Notes under the pieces: model-generated
The model's input: the letters and a program-made list of their open reading frames with translations, nothing else
Told to the model about the DNA's origin: nothing
Databases searched by the model: none
Position numbers and translations under genes: made by a program
Part shown: positions 39,171 to 48,064 of the stretch, one piece after another
How positions within the stretch are numbered: position 1 is the stretch's first letter
Layout: the number at the start of each line of letters is the position of its first letter
NCBI RefSeq assembly: GCF_021699055.1
Contig: NZ_SSXC01000004.1
Span: 79,789 to 143,788, forward strand
Direction of reading: 5' to 3'
Origin: Blastococcus sp. MG754426
GTDB lineage: Bacteria; Actinomycetota; Actinomycetes; Mycobacteriales; Geodermatophilaceae
DNA: 64,000 nt

Positions 39171-39746
39171 ATGACCCCTGCCGACCACCGCACCGAGCCC
39201 CCGCTGACCGGGGACGAGGCCGGGCTGCTGACCGCCTTCCTCGAATACCACCGGCAGACGCTGGAGTGGAAGTGCGCGGAGCTGACGCCCCGGCAGCTGG
39301 CCACCCGGGCGGTCCCGACCTCCGAGCTCACACTGCTGGGCGTCGTGCGCCACCTCGCGGCGGTGGAGACCGGCTGGCTCGTCGGCTTCGGCGGCCTCCC
39401 CCACGACCTGTGGCCCGAGGTGGTCCGCGACCGCGACGAGCAGTTCCGCGTCGACCCCGGGACCGTCACCGCGGAGGACGTGGCCAGGGCCTGGTCCACC
39501 TGGCGTGCGGTCGCCGACGCGGTCGGCGAGGTCACCCGGCGGCTGCCGCTGGACACCGAGGACCGGCCGTGGGGCCGTGACGGCACCTTCTCGCTGCGGT
39601 GGATCCTGCTCCACCTGGTGGAGGAGTACGCCCGGCACAACGGCCCACCGCGTCGCAGGTGCAGAGCCCGGGAGAGCCTGCGCCACGGGCGTCAGAACCA
39701 GTGTTTCCGCCCTCCGACGGCACGCCCGGTGGCGCCGAGGATGTAG
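39171..39746 (+). CDS. DinB/DUF664 family protein with an aberrant C-terminus
   Basis: Residues 1-157 are a good DUF664/DinB four-helix protein: LLTAFLEYHRQTLEWKCAELTPRQLATRAVPTSELTLLGVVRHLAAVETGWL, then FSLRWILLHLVEEYARHNG, with metal-type His residues in RHLA and LLHLVEEYARH. In relatives the ARHNG motif is followed by about 20 more residues (HADLLRERIDG-like). Here it runs instead into Arg/Pro-rich sequence with poor third-position bias and overlaps the opposite-strand DUF6131 gene by 55 bases. I infer that a deletion near 39643 removed the true end. It may be inactive. Confidence 0.65.
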   Translation: MTPADHRTEPPLTGDEAGLLTAFLEYHRQTLEWKCAELTPRQLATRAVPTSELTLLGVVRHLAAVETGWLVGFGGLPHDLWPEVVRDRDEQFRVDPGTVTAEDVARAWSTWRAVADAVGEVTRRLPLDTEDRPWGRDGTFSLRWILLHLVEEYARHNGPPRRRCRARESLRHGRQNQCFRPPTARPVAPRM

Positions 39747-39847
39747 AGGACGGCTCCGACGACGAGGAGGATGACCCCGATCGTCCAGAGGATGGAGATG
39801 TCGAGGACGAGGCCGAGCAAGAGCAGGATGAGGCCAAGGATGAGCAC
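39692..39847 (-). CDS. DUF6131 small membrane protein
   Basis: 51 residues, almost one long hydrophobic hairpin: ILGLILLLLGLVLDISILWTIGVILLVVGAVLYILG, then ATGRAVGGRKHWF. This is the pattern of the DUF6131 family of tiny actinobacterial membrane proteins, of unknown function. The GTG follows CGGAGACGCAC. A longer frame exists upstream, but its extra 30 residues lack family character. It overlaps the damaged end of the DinB-like gene. Confidence 0.8.
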   Translation of the reverse strand: MLILGLILLLLGLVLDISILWTIGVILLVVGAVLYILGATGRAVGGRKHWF

Positions 39848-39980
39848 GTGCGTCTCCGTTCGGTTCCCGCGAGGTGCGTTCGGCACGGGAGATAGGCACG
39901 CCCCCACCCGCACCAAACCGGCTGGCCGGACGTTCACCCGATCGTGATGACGGGCTCCGCCGGCTCCTGTCGCGGTGACC

Positions 39981-40685
39981 TCAGCGTGCCGACGGGGGCT
40001 TGAGCACGGCGAACGGATCGGTGACCTCGAGGGTCGTCGTCGCGAAGCGGTAGAGCGCGGCGGGCCGCCCGCCGGTGCGCCCCGACGCCGCCTGCTCCCC
40101 CGTCGGCTCCAGCACGCCGCGCCGCAGCAGCACCCGCTGCAGGTTGGTGGCGGTGACCTCGTAGCCGAGCGCGGCGACGTAGACCTCCCGCAGCTCGGCG
40201 ATGGAGAACGTCGGGGGGGCCAGCGCGAAGGCGACGTTGGTGTAGGAGAGCTTCGCCCGCAGCCGCTCCAGCCCCGATCCGACGATCGAGCCGTGGTCGA
40301 AGGCCGTCTCCGGCAGCGCGTCGACCGGGTGCCAGGCGGTGTCCCCGGGCAGCACCGGGTCGAGGTCGCCCGGGAGCAACCCCAGGTAGGCGGTGGCCAC
40401 GGTGCGGCTGCGCGGGTCGCGGTGCGGGTCGCTGCGGGTCTCCAGCTGCTCCAGGTGAGCGAGCTGGGCGACCTCCACCTTGGCCGCGAGCTGCCGGCCG
40501 ACCGAGGCGCCGAGGGTCTCGTCGGGCAGCAGCGGCCCGCCCGGCAGCGCCCAGGCGCCGGCGAACGGCTCCTTGCCGCGCCGCCAGAGCATCACGTGCA
40601 GGCGCGCACCCCGGACCTGCAGCACCACGGCGAGCGCCTGGTGCGGGAAGGCCGGCCGCTCGGGCGAGGACCACACGGACGTCAC
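39981..40685 (-). CDS. nrtR: NrtR-type Nudix transcriptional regulator of NAD synthesis
   Basis: 234 residues. The N-terminal Nudix-like domain includes [56 protein letters not shown]; the Nudix box is degenerate at its REUXEE core (GRQLAAKV), as in NrtR regulators that bind ADP-ribose rather than hydrolyse it. The C-terminal winged helix includes [37 protein letters not shown]. Divergence from nadABC supports the role: repression of NAD genes, relieved by ADP-ribose. I place the start at GTG 40685, seven bases after TAGCAT; an ATG at 40694 lies inside that hexamer. Confidence 0.9.
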   Translation of the reverse strand: MTSVWSSPERPAFPHQALAVVLQVRGARLHVMLWRRGKEPFAGAWALPGGPLLPDETLGASVGRQLAAKVEVAQLAHLEQLETRSDPHRDPRSRTVATAYLGLLPGDLDPVLPGDTAWHPVDALPETAFDHGSIVGSGLERLRAKLSYTNVAFALAPPTFSIAELREVYVAALGYEVTATNLQRVLLRRGVLEPTGEQAASGRTGGRPAALYRFATTTLEVTDPFAVLKPPSAR

Positions 40686-40692
40686 GGATCCC

Positions 40693-40702
40693 ATGCTAGA
40701 TT
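40693..40702. promoter_or_regulatory. Interlocked nrtR and nadA -10 hexamers
   Basis: TAGCAT on the minus strand (40693-40698) ends seven bases before the nrtR GTG. TAGATT on the plus strand (40697-40702) is the best nadA -10, giving a leader of about 50 bases. The two hexamers share two bases, so one bound protein would shut both promoters. A nearby GGTTT-N15-AAACC inverted repeat (40715-40739) is a possible NrtR site. Confidence 0.5.
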
Positions 40703-40757
40703 TGCCGGCAGAGGTTTTCGCCTGACAGTCCGAAACCCACTCCTCCGGAGGTCCCCG

Positions 40758-41771
40758 GTGACCGCAACGCTCCCCGCCCCCACCGCCGCCCAGTGGACCC
40801 CGGAGCAGTGGCAGGACTGGCGCGACGAGGTCCGCCGCCTGGCCGCCGAGCGCGATGCCGTCGTCCTGGCGCACAACTACCAGGCCGCGCAGATCCAGGA
40901 CGTCGCCGACCACGTCGGCGACTCGCTGGCGTTGTCCCGCATCGCCGCGGCCAGCACCGCGAGCACGATCGTCTTCGCCGGCGTCCACTTCATGGCCGAG
41001 ACGGCGAAGATCCTGAGCCCCGGGAAGACGGTGCTCGTGCCGGACGCCGCCGCCGGCTGCTCGCTGGCCGACACGATCACCGCCGACCAGCTGCGCGCGT
41101 GGAAGGCCGAGCACCCCGGCGCCGCCGTCGTCTCCTACGTCAACACCACCGCCGAGGTGAAGGCCGAGACCGACATCTGCTGCACCTCCTCCAATGCCGT
41201 CGAGGTGGTCGAGTCCATCCCGGCCGACCGCGAGGTGCTCTTCCTCCCCGACCAGTTCCTCGGCGCCCACGTCCAGCGGGTCACCGGGCGGCGGAACATG
41301 CGCATCTGGATGGGTGAGTGCCACGTGCACGCCGGCATCTCCCCCACCGACCTGCGGCAGAGCATCGAGGACGCGCCGGACGCCGAGGTGCTCGTGCACC
41401 CCGAGTGCGGCTGCGCGACCAGCGCGCTGTGGATGGTCGGCCAGGGGGACCTGCCCTCGGACCGCGTCCACGTGCTCTCCACCGGCGCGATGCTCGACCA
41501 GGCCAGGCGGACGACGGCGAAGCGCGTGCTCGTCGCCACCGAGATCGGCATGCTGCACCAGCTCCGCCAGGCCAACCCGGCCGCGGCGTTCGAGGCGGTG
41601 AACCCGCGCGCCGAGTGCCCGTACATGAAGATGTCGACGCCGGAGAAGCTGCTGCGGGCGCTGCGCGAGGGCCGCGACGAGGTCACCGTCGACCCGGAGG
41701 TCGCCGCCCGCGCCCGCTCGGCCGTCGAGGCGATGATCGCCCTCGGCACCCCCTCGCTGGTCGGCGAGTGA
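40758..41771 (+). CDS. nadA: Quinolinate synthase NadA
   Basis: 337 residues. It condenses iminoaspartate from NadB with dihydroxyacetone phosphate to quinolinate, using a [4Fe-4S] cluster. Landmarks are [85 protein letters not shown], and HVHAG, HPECGC and [14 protein letters not shown]. The cluster-ligand cysteines lie in GCSLAD, HPECGC and AECPYMK. GTG is preceded by CCGGAGGTCCCC. First gene of nadABC. Confidence 0.97.
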   Translation: MTATLPAPTAAQWTPEQWQDWRDEVRRLAAERDAVVLAHNYQAAQIQDVADHVGDSLALSRIAAASTASTIVFAGVHFMAETAKILSPGKTVLVPDAAAGCSLADTITADQLRAWKAEHPGAAVVSYVNTTAEVKAETDICCTSSNAVEVVESIPADREVLFLPDQFLGAHVQRVTGRRNMRIWMGECHVHAGISPTDLRQSIEDAPDAEVLVHPECGCATSALWMVGQGDLPSDRVHVLSTGAMLDQARRTTAKRVLVATEIGMLHQLRQANPAAAFEAVNPRAECPYMKMSTPEKLLRALREGRDEVTVDPEVAARARSAVEAMIALGTPSLVGE

Positions 41772-43459
41772 CCGTGGGGCCGCGCCGCACCGCGCCGGTG
41801 GCCCCCGCTGTCGTCCCCGCGCTGCCACTTCCCGAGGCGACCTGGCGGCGCACCAGCGACGTCGTCGTGGTGGGCAGCGGCGCGGCCGGGTTGATGACCG
41901 CACTCGCGCTCGCCGCCGCGGGACGCCGGGTCGTCGTCGTCACCAAGGGCGCGCTCGGGGCCGGCAGCACGTGCTGGGCGCAGGGCGGCCTGGCCGCCGT
42001 CCTGGGTGCCGACGACGACGCCGCGCTGCACCGGCAGGACACCCTCACCGCGGGCGCCGGGCTCTGCGACCCGGCCGCCGTGGCCACGCTGGTCGCGGAG
42101 GCGCCGGCCGCGATCGCGCTGCTGCAGGACCTCGGCGCGCGGCTCGACCTGGGCGGCGACGGCCGGCCCGCGCTCACCCGCGAGGGCGGGCACAGCCGGG
42201 ACCGGATCGTGCACGCCGGCGGTGACGCCAGCGGCGCCGAGGTCACCCGCACGCTGGTCGGGGCGCTGGCCGCGGCGGGCGTCGAGGTGCTGGAGGGCAC
42301 CGTCGCGCTGGACGCGCTGCACGCCGCCGACGGGAGCGTGGCCGGCCTGCGCGTCGCCCGGGTGACCGACGGCGGGGCGCTGACCGGCGCCGGGGACCTG
42401 CGCGCGCACGCCGTCGTCCTGGCCACCGGCGGGTACGGGCAGGCCTACGCCGCGGCGACCAGCCCCGCCGGCACGACCGGCGACGGGCTGGCGCTGGCGC
42501 TGCGCGCGGGTGCCGAGGTCGCCGACGTGGAGATGGTGCAGTTCCACCCCACCGTGCTGTGGCGGGGACCGGGCGCCGCCGGGCAGCAGGTGCTCATCTC
42601 CGAGGCCGTGCGCGGCGAGGGGGCGGTGCTGGTCGACCGCGCCGGGCGGCGCGTCATGGCCGGGGCCCACCCGATGGCCGATCTCGCCCCCCGCGACGTC
42701 GTCTCGGCGACCGTCGCCGCGCACCTGGCCGCCACCGGCGAGGACCACGTCCTCCTGGACGCCACGCACCTCGGGACCGGTTTCCTGGAGCGGCGCTTCC
42801 CCGGCATCCTCCGCGCCTGCCGGGCGGCCGGGTTCGACCTGGCCGCGGAGCCGGTGCCGGTGGCACCGGGCGCGCACTACACCTGCGGCGGGGTGCTCGC
42901 CGACCTCGACGGGCGCACGGGCGTGTCCGGGCTGCTCGCCGTCGGGGAGGTCGCCTGCACCGGTGTGCACGGGGCCAACCGGCTGGCGTCCAACTCGATC
43001 ACCGAGGGGCTGGTCGCCGCCCGGCGCTGCGCCGCGCTGCTCGACGCCGCGCTCCCCGATGCTCCCCCGGACGGGCCGGTCGCGCCCCGCACCGCCGGCA
43101 CGACGGCGGCCGACCCCGCGGCGCGCGCGGCGATCGGCGTGGCCACCAGCCGGCACGCCGGCGTGCTGCGCACCGCCGCCGGCCTCGCCGAGCTGGCCGG
43201 AGTGCTCGCCGGGACTCCCCGGACCGGCGAGCTCGACCTGGCCGCGGTCGAGGCGACGGCGGTGCACACCGTCGCGACCGTCCTGGCCACCGCCGCGCTC
43301 GCCCGTCCGGAGAGCCGGGGCTGCCACCGGCGGGCCGACGCGCCGGGCAGCCGCCCCGAGTGGCAGGTGCGGCTGGCCCACCGCATCGACGGCACCGGGC
43401 ACCTGCACACCCGGACCGTGCCGCTGACCGCGGCGGACCAGACCCAGGGAGCGGCATGA
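41768..43459 (+). CDS. nadB: L-aspartate oxidase NadB
   Basis: 563 residues. It oxidises L-aspartate to iminoaspartate with FAD, the first step of de novo NAD synthesis. FAD-binding is in [31 protein letters not shown] and [14 protein letters not shown]. The active-site region includes [76 protein letters not shown]. The C-terminal helical domain ends with [22 protein letters not shown] overlap with nadA and ATGA overlap with nadC imply tightly coupled translation. Confidence 0.97.
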   Translation: MTVGPRRTAPVAPAVVPALPLPEATWRRTSDVVVVGSGAAGLMTALALAAAGRRVVVVTKGALGAGSTCWAQGGLAAVLGADDDAALHRQDTLTAGAGLCDPAAVATLVAEAPAAIALLQDLGARLDLGGDGRPALTREGGHSRDRIVHAGGDASGAEVTRTLVGALAAAGVEVLEGTVALDALHAADGSVAGLRVARVTDGGALTGAGDLRAHAVVLATGGYGQAYAAATSPAGTTGDGLALALRAGAEVADVEMVQFHPTVLWRGPGAAGQQVLISEAVRGEGAVLVDRAGRRVMAGAHPMADLAPRDVVSATVAAHLAATGEDHVLLDATHLGTGFLERRFPGILRACRAAGFDLAAEPVPVAPGAHYTCGGVLADLDGRTGVSGLLAVGEVACTGVHGANRLASNSITEGLVAARRCAALLDAALPDAPPDGPVAPRTAGTTAADPAARAAIGVATSRHAGVLRTAAGLAELAGVLAGTPRTGELDLAAVEATAVHTVATVLATAALARPESRGCHRRADAPGSRPEWQVRLAHRIDGTGHLHTRTVPLTAADQTQGAA

Positions 43460-44352
43460 CCGAGTGGTACCCGCTGCGGCCGGAGCTGGCCGACGTCCTC
43501 CGCGACGGCGGCCTGGACCCCGCGGTCGTCGAGGAGGTGATCCGCCGGGCCCTCGACGAGGACCTCGCGCTCGGCCCCGACGTCACCACCGCCGCCACCG
43601 TCCCGGCCGGCGCCCGCGCCACCGGCGACGTGGTGCCCCGGTCGCCGGGCGTGCTGGCCGGCGTCCCGGTGGCCGCGGCCGTGTTCGGCCTGGTGGGCGG
43701 GGACGACGTCGACGTCGCCCTGCACGCGGCCGACGGCATGGCCGCGCGCACGAACGCGCCGGTGCTCACCGTCGAGGGGCCCACCCGGGCGCTGCTGACG
43801 GCGGAGCGCACCGCGCTGAACCTGGTCGGCCACCTCTCCGGCGTCGCCACGGTGACCCGGAGGTGGGTCGACGCCGTCGCGGGCACCGGCGCGGCGATCC
43901 GCGACACCCGCAAGACGATCCCGGGCCTGCGGGTGCTGGAGAAGTACGCCGTCCGCTGCGGCGGCGGGGCCAACCACCGCCTGGCGCTCGGCGACGCGGC
44001 GCTGGTGAAGGACAACCACGTGGCCGCGGCCGGCGGCATCACCGCCGCGGTGGAGGCGGTGCGGGCGGCGGCGCCGGACGTGCCGCTGGAGGTCGAGTGC
44101 GACACCCTCGACCAGGTGCGCGAGGCGATCGCGGCGGGCGTGGAGCTGGTGCTGCTCGACAACTTCCCGCTCGCGGACACCCGCACCGCCGTGGAGCTGG
44201 TGCGGGGCACGGGCGTGCGGCTGGAGGCCAGCGGCGGGCTGTCGCTGGAGCGGGCGGCCGAGGTCGCGGCGACCGGCGTCGACTACCTGGCCGTCGGGGC
44301 GCTCACGCACAGCGCACCCGTGCTCGATCTCGGCTTCGACCTACGCGGCTGA
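43456..44352 (+). CDS. nadC: Nicotinate-nucleotide pyrophosphorylase NadC
   Basis: 298 residues. It converts quinolinate and PRPP to nicotinate mononucleotide plus CO2. IRRALDEDLALGPDVTTAATVPAGARA is the family N-terminus. ERTALNLVGHLSGVAT, AIRDTRKTIPGLRVLEKYAVRCGGGANHRLALGDAALVKDNHVAA and VEVECDTL-like LEVECDTLDQV line the active site, with LEASGGLSLERAAEVAATGVDYLAVGALTHSAPVLDLGFDL at the end. Starts in the nadB stop (ATGA). Its stop overlaps the convergent hypothetical gene by 12 bases. Confidence 0.97.
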   Translation: MTEWYPLRPELADVLRDGGLDPAVVEEVIRRALDEDLALGPDVTTAATVPAGARATGDVVPRSPGVLAGVPVAAAVFGLVGGDDVDVALHAADGMAARTNAPVLTVEGPTRALLTAERTALNLVGHLSGVATVTRRWVDAVAGTGAAIRDTRKTIPGLRVLEKYAVRCGGGANHRLALGDAALVKDNHVAAAGGITAAVEAVRAAAPDVPLEVECDTLDQVREAIAAGVELVLLDNFPLADTRTAVELVRGTGVRLEASGGLSLERAAEVAATGVDYLAVGALTHSAPVLDLGFDLRG

Positions 44353-44652
44353 GCCGTCGCCGGCGGGGTGCCGGCCGAGGAACGCGCGCACGCGGGCAAC
44401 GTCGCGCTGCAGGTGCAGAGCGGCGATACCGAGAACCACCGACAGCACGGCGACCAGGGCCAGCCGCCATGCAGTGGGCGAGACGACCCACTGCCCCGCG
44501 AACAGCACCGCCGCAGCCGCGCCGAGAGCCAGCACGGACGCCACCCGGACACGGCGCCAGTGGCGCAACCGCTCCTCGGCCGACGGGGTGGGCGCGCGCT
44601 CCAGCAGCGACTGCGCCTCGGCCCAGCGGGACTCGTCATCGGCGGGCGGCAC
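44341..44652 (-). CDS. Hypothetical two-helix membrane protein
   Basis: 103 residues from GTG. A soluble, charged N-terminus (DDESRWAEAQSLLERAPTPSAEERLRHWRRVR) precedes two membrane helices (VASVLALGAAAAVLFAGQWVV and LALVAVLSVVLGIAALHL) and a short basic tail. No family recognised. It overlaps nadC tail to tail (CTA-N6-TGA), with no hairpin between, so the two transcripts must overlap. Confidence 0.6.
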   Translation of the reverse strand: MPPADDESRWAEAQSLLERAPTPSAEERLRHWRRVRVASVLALGAAAAVLFAGQWVVSPTAWRLALVAVLSVVLGIAALHLQRDVARVRAFLGRHPAGDGSAA

Positions 44653-44757
44653 CCGCAGAGCCTGACGTGCGACCAGCGGCTCGGGCGCCGCATGCCCGCC
44701 ATACCTCCACCGGGTGCGTGAGCGCAGGTTCCCGACGAGGCCTGGGTGAGGGCGGGG

Positions 44758-45798
44758 TCAGGCCGCGCGGCGGTCCGGGTGCACCCAGCCGATCGCCGGC
44801 GCGACGTGCTCGACGACCGTCCGCAGCAGCCGTGCGTTGTACTCGACGCCCAGCATGTTGGGCACCGTGAGCAGCAGGCTGTCGGCCTCGCGGACGGCGG
44901 CGTCCTTGGCCAGCGCCTCGGCCAGCGCGTCCGGCTCACCGGTGTAGCTCTTCCCGAACCGGGCCCGCACCCCCTCGAGGATGCCGACCTGGTCCTCGCC
45001 GTCCCGGCCGCCGCCGAAGTACTGCCGGTCCTGGTCGGTGGTGATCGGCAGCACGCTGCGGCTCACCGACACCCGCGGCTCGCGCTCCCACCCGGCGTCG
45101 GCCCAGGCGGCGCGGTACCGGGCGATCTGCTCGGCCTGCAGCTCGTCGAAGGGCACACCGGTGTCCTCGACCAGCAGCGTCGAGCTCATCAGGTTCAGCC
45201 CCTGCCGGGCCGTCCACTCCGCCGTCGCCCGTGTGCCCGACCCCCACCAGATCCGGTCGGCCAGCCCCGGCGACTGCGGCTGGACCGCCAGCCTGCCGCT
45301 CGCGCCGCCGGTCATCCGCGGATCGGCGTCCACCACCGGCTGCCCGGCGATCGCGGCCGTGAACAGGGCGGTCTTCTGCCGCGCCAGGTCGGCGTCGGTG
45401 CTGCCCTCGCCGGGTACGTAGCCGAAGGCCTCCGAGCCGCGCAGCGCCGTCTCCGGGGAGCCCCGGCTCACCCCCAGCTGCAGCCGGCCGCCGGCGAGCA
45501 GGTCGGTCGCGGCGGCCTCCTCCGCCATGTACAGGGGGTTCTCGTAGCGCATGTCGATGACGCCGGTGCCCAGCTCGATCCGCCGGGTGTGCGCCGCCAT
45601 CGCGGCCAGCAGCGGGAACGGGGAGGACAGCTGCCGGGCGAAGTGGTGCACCCGCACGAAGGCGCCGTCGAGGCCCATCTCCTCGGCGGCCTCCGCCAGC
45701 TCCACGCTCTGCACGAGGGCGTCCCGTCCGGTGCGCACCAGCGAGCCGGGGATGGGCTGCCAGTGGCCGAAGGACAGGAAGCCGATCCGCTTCTCCAC
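44758..45798 (-). CDS. LLM-class flavin-dependent oxidoreductase
   Basis: 346 residues of the luciferase-like TIM-barrel family. RIGFLSFGHWQPIPGS at the start, GAFVRVHHFARQLSSPFPLLAAMAAHTRRIELGTGVIDMRYENPLYMAEEAAATDLLAGGRLQLGVSRGSPE and RIWWGSGTRATAEWTARQGLNLM are typical. Family members use FMN or coenzyme F420. The same window holds the F420 gene fbiC, so either cofactor is possible; the sequence alone does not decide. Substrate unknown. GTG follows AAAGGACC. It is divergent from the GGDEF-EAL gene. Confidence 0.9.
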   Translation of the reverse strand: MEKRIGFLSFGHWQPIPGSLVRTGRDALVQSVELAEAAEEMGLDGAFVRVHHFARQLSSPFPLLAAMAAHTRRIELGTGVIDMRYENPLYMAEEAAATDLLAGGRLQLGVSRGSPETALRGSEAFGYVPGEGSTDADLARQKTALFTAAIAGQPVVDADPRMTGGASGRLAVQPQSPGLADRIWWGSGTRATAEWTARQGLNLMSSTLLVEDTGVPFDELQAEQIARYRAAWADAGWEREPRVSVSRSVLPITTDQDRQYFGGGRDGEDQVGILEGVRARFGKSYTGEPDALAEALAKDAAVREADSLLLTVPNMLGVEYNARLLRTVVEHVAPAIGWVHPDRRAA

Positions 45799-45977
45799 GA
45801 CAGGTCCTTTCGTCGATGTCTGCTGCTGGAGCGCGTCGACGGCGGCCGGGATTCCCGCCGCGCATGGCAGGTCCACCACGCGGGCGCGACCCGTGGGGCG
45901 GGTGTGACGACCTGCGACGCAGTGTGACTGGTCGATCACGACTCTCCGTGAACGGGTTCCGTCACTTCTCGCCTGCG

Positions 45978-47930
45978 ATGCGTGACGCTGTCCCGGTGAG
46001 CCTCCCCGCACCCGAGATGCCCCGTTCCCCGGGCACGCCCGGCGGCGGCGCCGGGCAGCGCTTGCGGGCGATCGACACGCTGCTCGCCGACCGGGGCCAG
46101 CTGTTCCAGGCCCTGTTCCTCGGCGCACCGATCGCCAAGGCCCTCGTCGACCTCGACGGTCACGTGCTGGTCGCCAACCCGCGGATGTGCGCCCTCACCG
46201 GCCGCACCGCCGAGAGCCTCGCGGGCCGGCACGTCGACCTGCTGGCGCACCCCGACGACCCGCCGGTGGGCGACCTCGGGCTGAGGCCGGCGCCCGGCGA
46301 GCCGGACCTGGACCCGAACCTGCTGCTCGACGGCGAGCGCCGGCTGCGCCGCTCGGACGGCACCGAGCTGTGGGTGGTGCAGTCCCACGAGGTGGTGCGG
46401 CAGAACAACGGGACGCCGCAGTTCGTCGTCCTCTCGCTGGTCGACGTCACCGACCGCCGCCGGGCGGAGGAGGACGCCGTCCGCCGGGCCTTCATGGACC
46501 CGCTCACCGGACTGCCCAACCGCCGCGCCCTCACCGACCGGCTCCGGCACGCCGTCGCGCTCTCCCGCCGCCGCGGCCTGCAGGTCGGCCTCGTGCACCT
46601 CAACATCGACCGCTTCCAGGCGGTCAACGACGCGCTCGGCCACGAGGCCGGTGACCTGCTGCTCAGCCAGTTCGCCGACCGGCTCCGGTGGAGCACCCGC
46701 GTCGAGGACACCGCGGTGCGCCTGGGCGCCGACGAGTTCCTGGTGGTCGCTGAGGACGTCGAGGACCTCGACGGGCTGCGCGCGCTGGCCGACCGCCTGC
46801 TCAGCGTGCTCGACGAGCCGTTCGTGGTGAACGACCGCGAGGTCACCCTGTCGGCGAGCGTCGGGCTCACCCTCGGCGCCGACATGACCCCCGACGACCT
46901 GCTGCGCCAGGCGCAGAGCGCGCTCACCAGGGCCAAGGCCGACGGCCAGCGCGCCCGCATCGAGGTGCACGAGGGGGCGCTGTCGCGCAGCGACGTGGAC
47001 GCCCTGCAGCTGGAGACCGAGCTGCGCCACGCGCTCGACAACGACGAGCTGCGGCTGTTCTACCAGCCGATCGTGCACCTGGCCGACGAGACGCTGCTCG
47101 GCTACGAGGCGCTGCTCCGCTGGCAGCACCCCACCCGCGGGCTGCTGCCGCCCGGCGCCTTCCTCGACGTCGCGGAGAACAACCGGCTCACCTCCAAGCT
47201 GGGCGCCTGGGTGCTGCGGCGCGCCTGCCTCGACGCCGCCACCTGGGCCGACGACCTGCGGGTGCACGTCAACATCTCGGCCCGCCACCTGGCCGAGGAC
47301 GGCTTCAGCGAGCTCGTCGCCGCGGCCCTGGAGGAGTCGGGGCTGCCGCCGCAGCGGCTGGAGCTGGAGATCACCGAGTCGACGGCCCTCTTCGCCGCCG
47401 AGGCCACCCTGCACTCGGTCGCCGTCGTCACCGATCAGGGCGTGACGCTGGCGCTGGACGACTTCGGCACCGGCTACTCGGCGATCACCGCGCTGCACCG
47501 GCTGCCGATCCACACCGTCAAGATCGACCGGTCGTTCGTCGCCGACGTCGTCACGCAGCCCTCGACCGCGGCTCTCGTGCACGGCCTGCTCCAGCTCGGA
47601 CGCGGCATGGGCCTGCAGGTCATCGCCGAGGGCATCGAGGACCTCGACCAGGCCGCGTGGCTGCTCGACCACGGGTGCGCCATGGCGCAGGGCTACGCCT
47701 TCGGCCGCCCCGCGCCCCTGCCCAGCCCGGCCGAGGTGCTCATCGGCGAGGTCACCGAGACCCCGGCCGAGGACGTCGCCGGCGAGCTGCTGCCCGAGCA
47801 CCCCGGACCAGCACCGGCGCTCCCCCGCCAGCGGCCGCCGTCGTCCCCCGCCGGGCACGACCTGGTCGACACCGGCCGGTTCGGTGCCGGCTCGCTCTTC
47901 GACGAGCTCGCCGACCCCGACGACGACTGA
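45978..47930 (+). CDS. PAS-GGDEF-EAL cyclic-di-GMP protein with GADEF variant
   Basis: 650 residues. A PAS domain (about 40-160; APIAKALVDLDGHVLVANPRMCALTGRT, with ...LVDVTDRRRAEE after it) leads to a GGDEF domain (DPLTGLPNRRALTDRL). Its active-site loop reads GADEF at 250-254 in place of GGDEF, with an RVED inhibitory-site motif just upstream. An EAL domain follows with GYEALLRWQHP (Glu377), NISARHL, EITES, LDDFGTGYSAITALHRLPIHTVKIDRSFV and AEGIED, all residues needed for phosphodiesterase activity. So it probably degrades cyclic di-GMP. A 70-residue Pro/Asp-rich tail is unusual. Start is uncertain (45948, 45978 or 45996). Confidence 0.9.
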   Translation: MRDAVPVSLPAPEMPRSPGTPGGGAGQRLRAIDTLLADRGQLFQALFLGAPIAKALVDLDGHVLVANPRMCALTGRTAESLAGRHVDLLAHPDDPPVGDLGLRPAPGEPDLDPNLLLDGERRLRRSDGTELWVVQSHEVVRQNNGTPQFVVLSLVDVTDRRRAEEDAVRRAFMDPLTGLPNRRALTDRLRHAVALSRRRGLQVGLVHLNIDRFQAVNDALGHEAGDLLLSQFADRLRWSTRVEDTAVRLGADEFLVVAEDVEDLDGLRALADRLLSVLDEPFVVNDREVTLSASVGLTLGADMTPDDLLRQAQSALTRAKADGQRARIEVHEGALSRSDVDALQLETELRHALDNDELRLFYQPIVHLADETLLGYEALLRWQHPTRGLLPPGAFLDVAENNRLTSKLGAWVLRRACLDAATWADDLRVHVNISARHLAEDGFSELVAAALEESGLPPQRLELEITESTALFAAEATLHSVAVVTDQGVTLALDDFGTGYSAITALHRLPIHTVKIDRSFVADVVTQPSTAALVHGLLQLGRGMGLQVIAEGIEDLDQAAWLLDHGCAMAQGYAFGRPAPLPSPAEVLIGEVTETPAEDVAGELLPEHPGPAPALPRQRPPSSPAGHDLVDTGRFGAGSLFDELADPDDD

Positions 47931-47944
47931 GGAAGGACCCGGTC

Positions 47945-48064
47945 CCGCTCCCCACTCGCAGGCTCGTGACGAGCCTCCGGACCCAGCCGTTCCAGCACGT
48001 CACCTCCCCACCGCTCGCACGCTCGGGCCGGGTCCCTGGAGGGAGCCGTTCCAGCGCGTCACGT
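47945..48064. repeat. Two imperfect 59-bp tandem repeats
   Basis: AGCCGTTCCAGCRCGTCAC occurs at 47985-48003 and 48044-48062. The preceding 35 bases of each copy are also related (CTCGCAGGCTCGTGACG versus CTCGCACGCTCGGGCCG). The second copy forms the end of the SGNH gene. Function unknown; possibly part of a dispersed intergenic repeat family. Confidence 0.6.
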
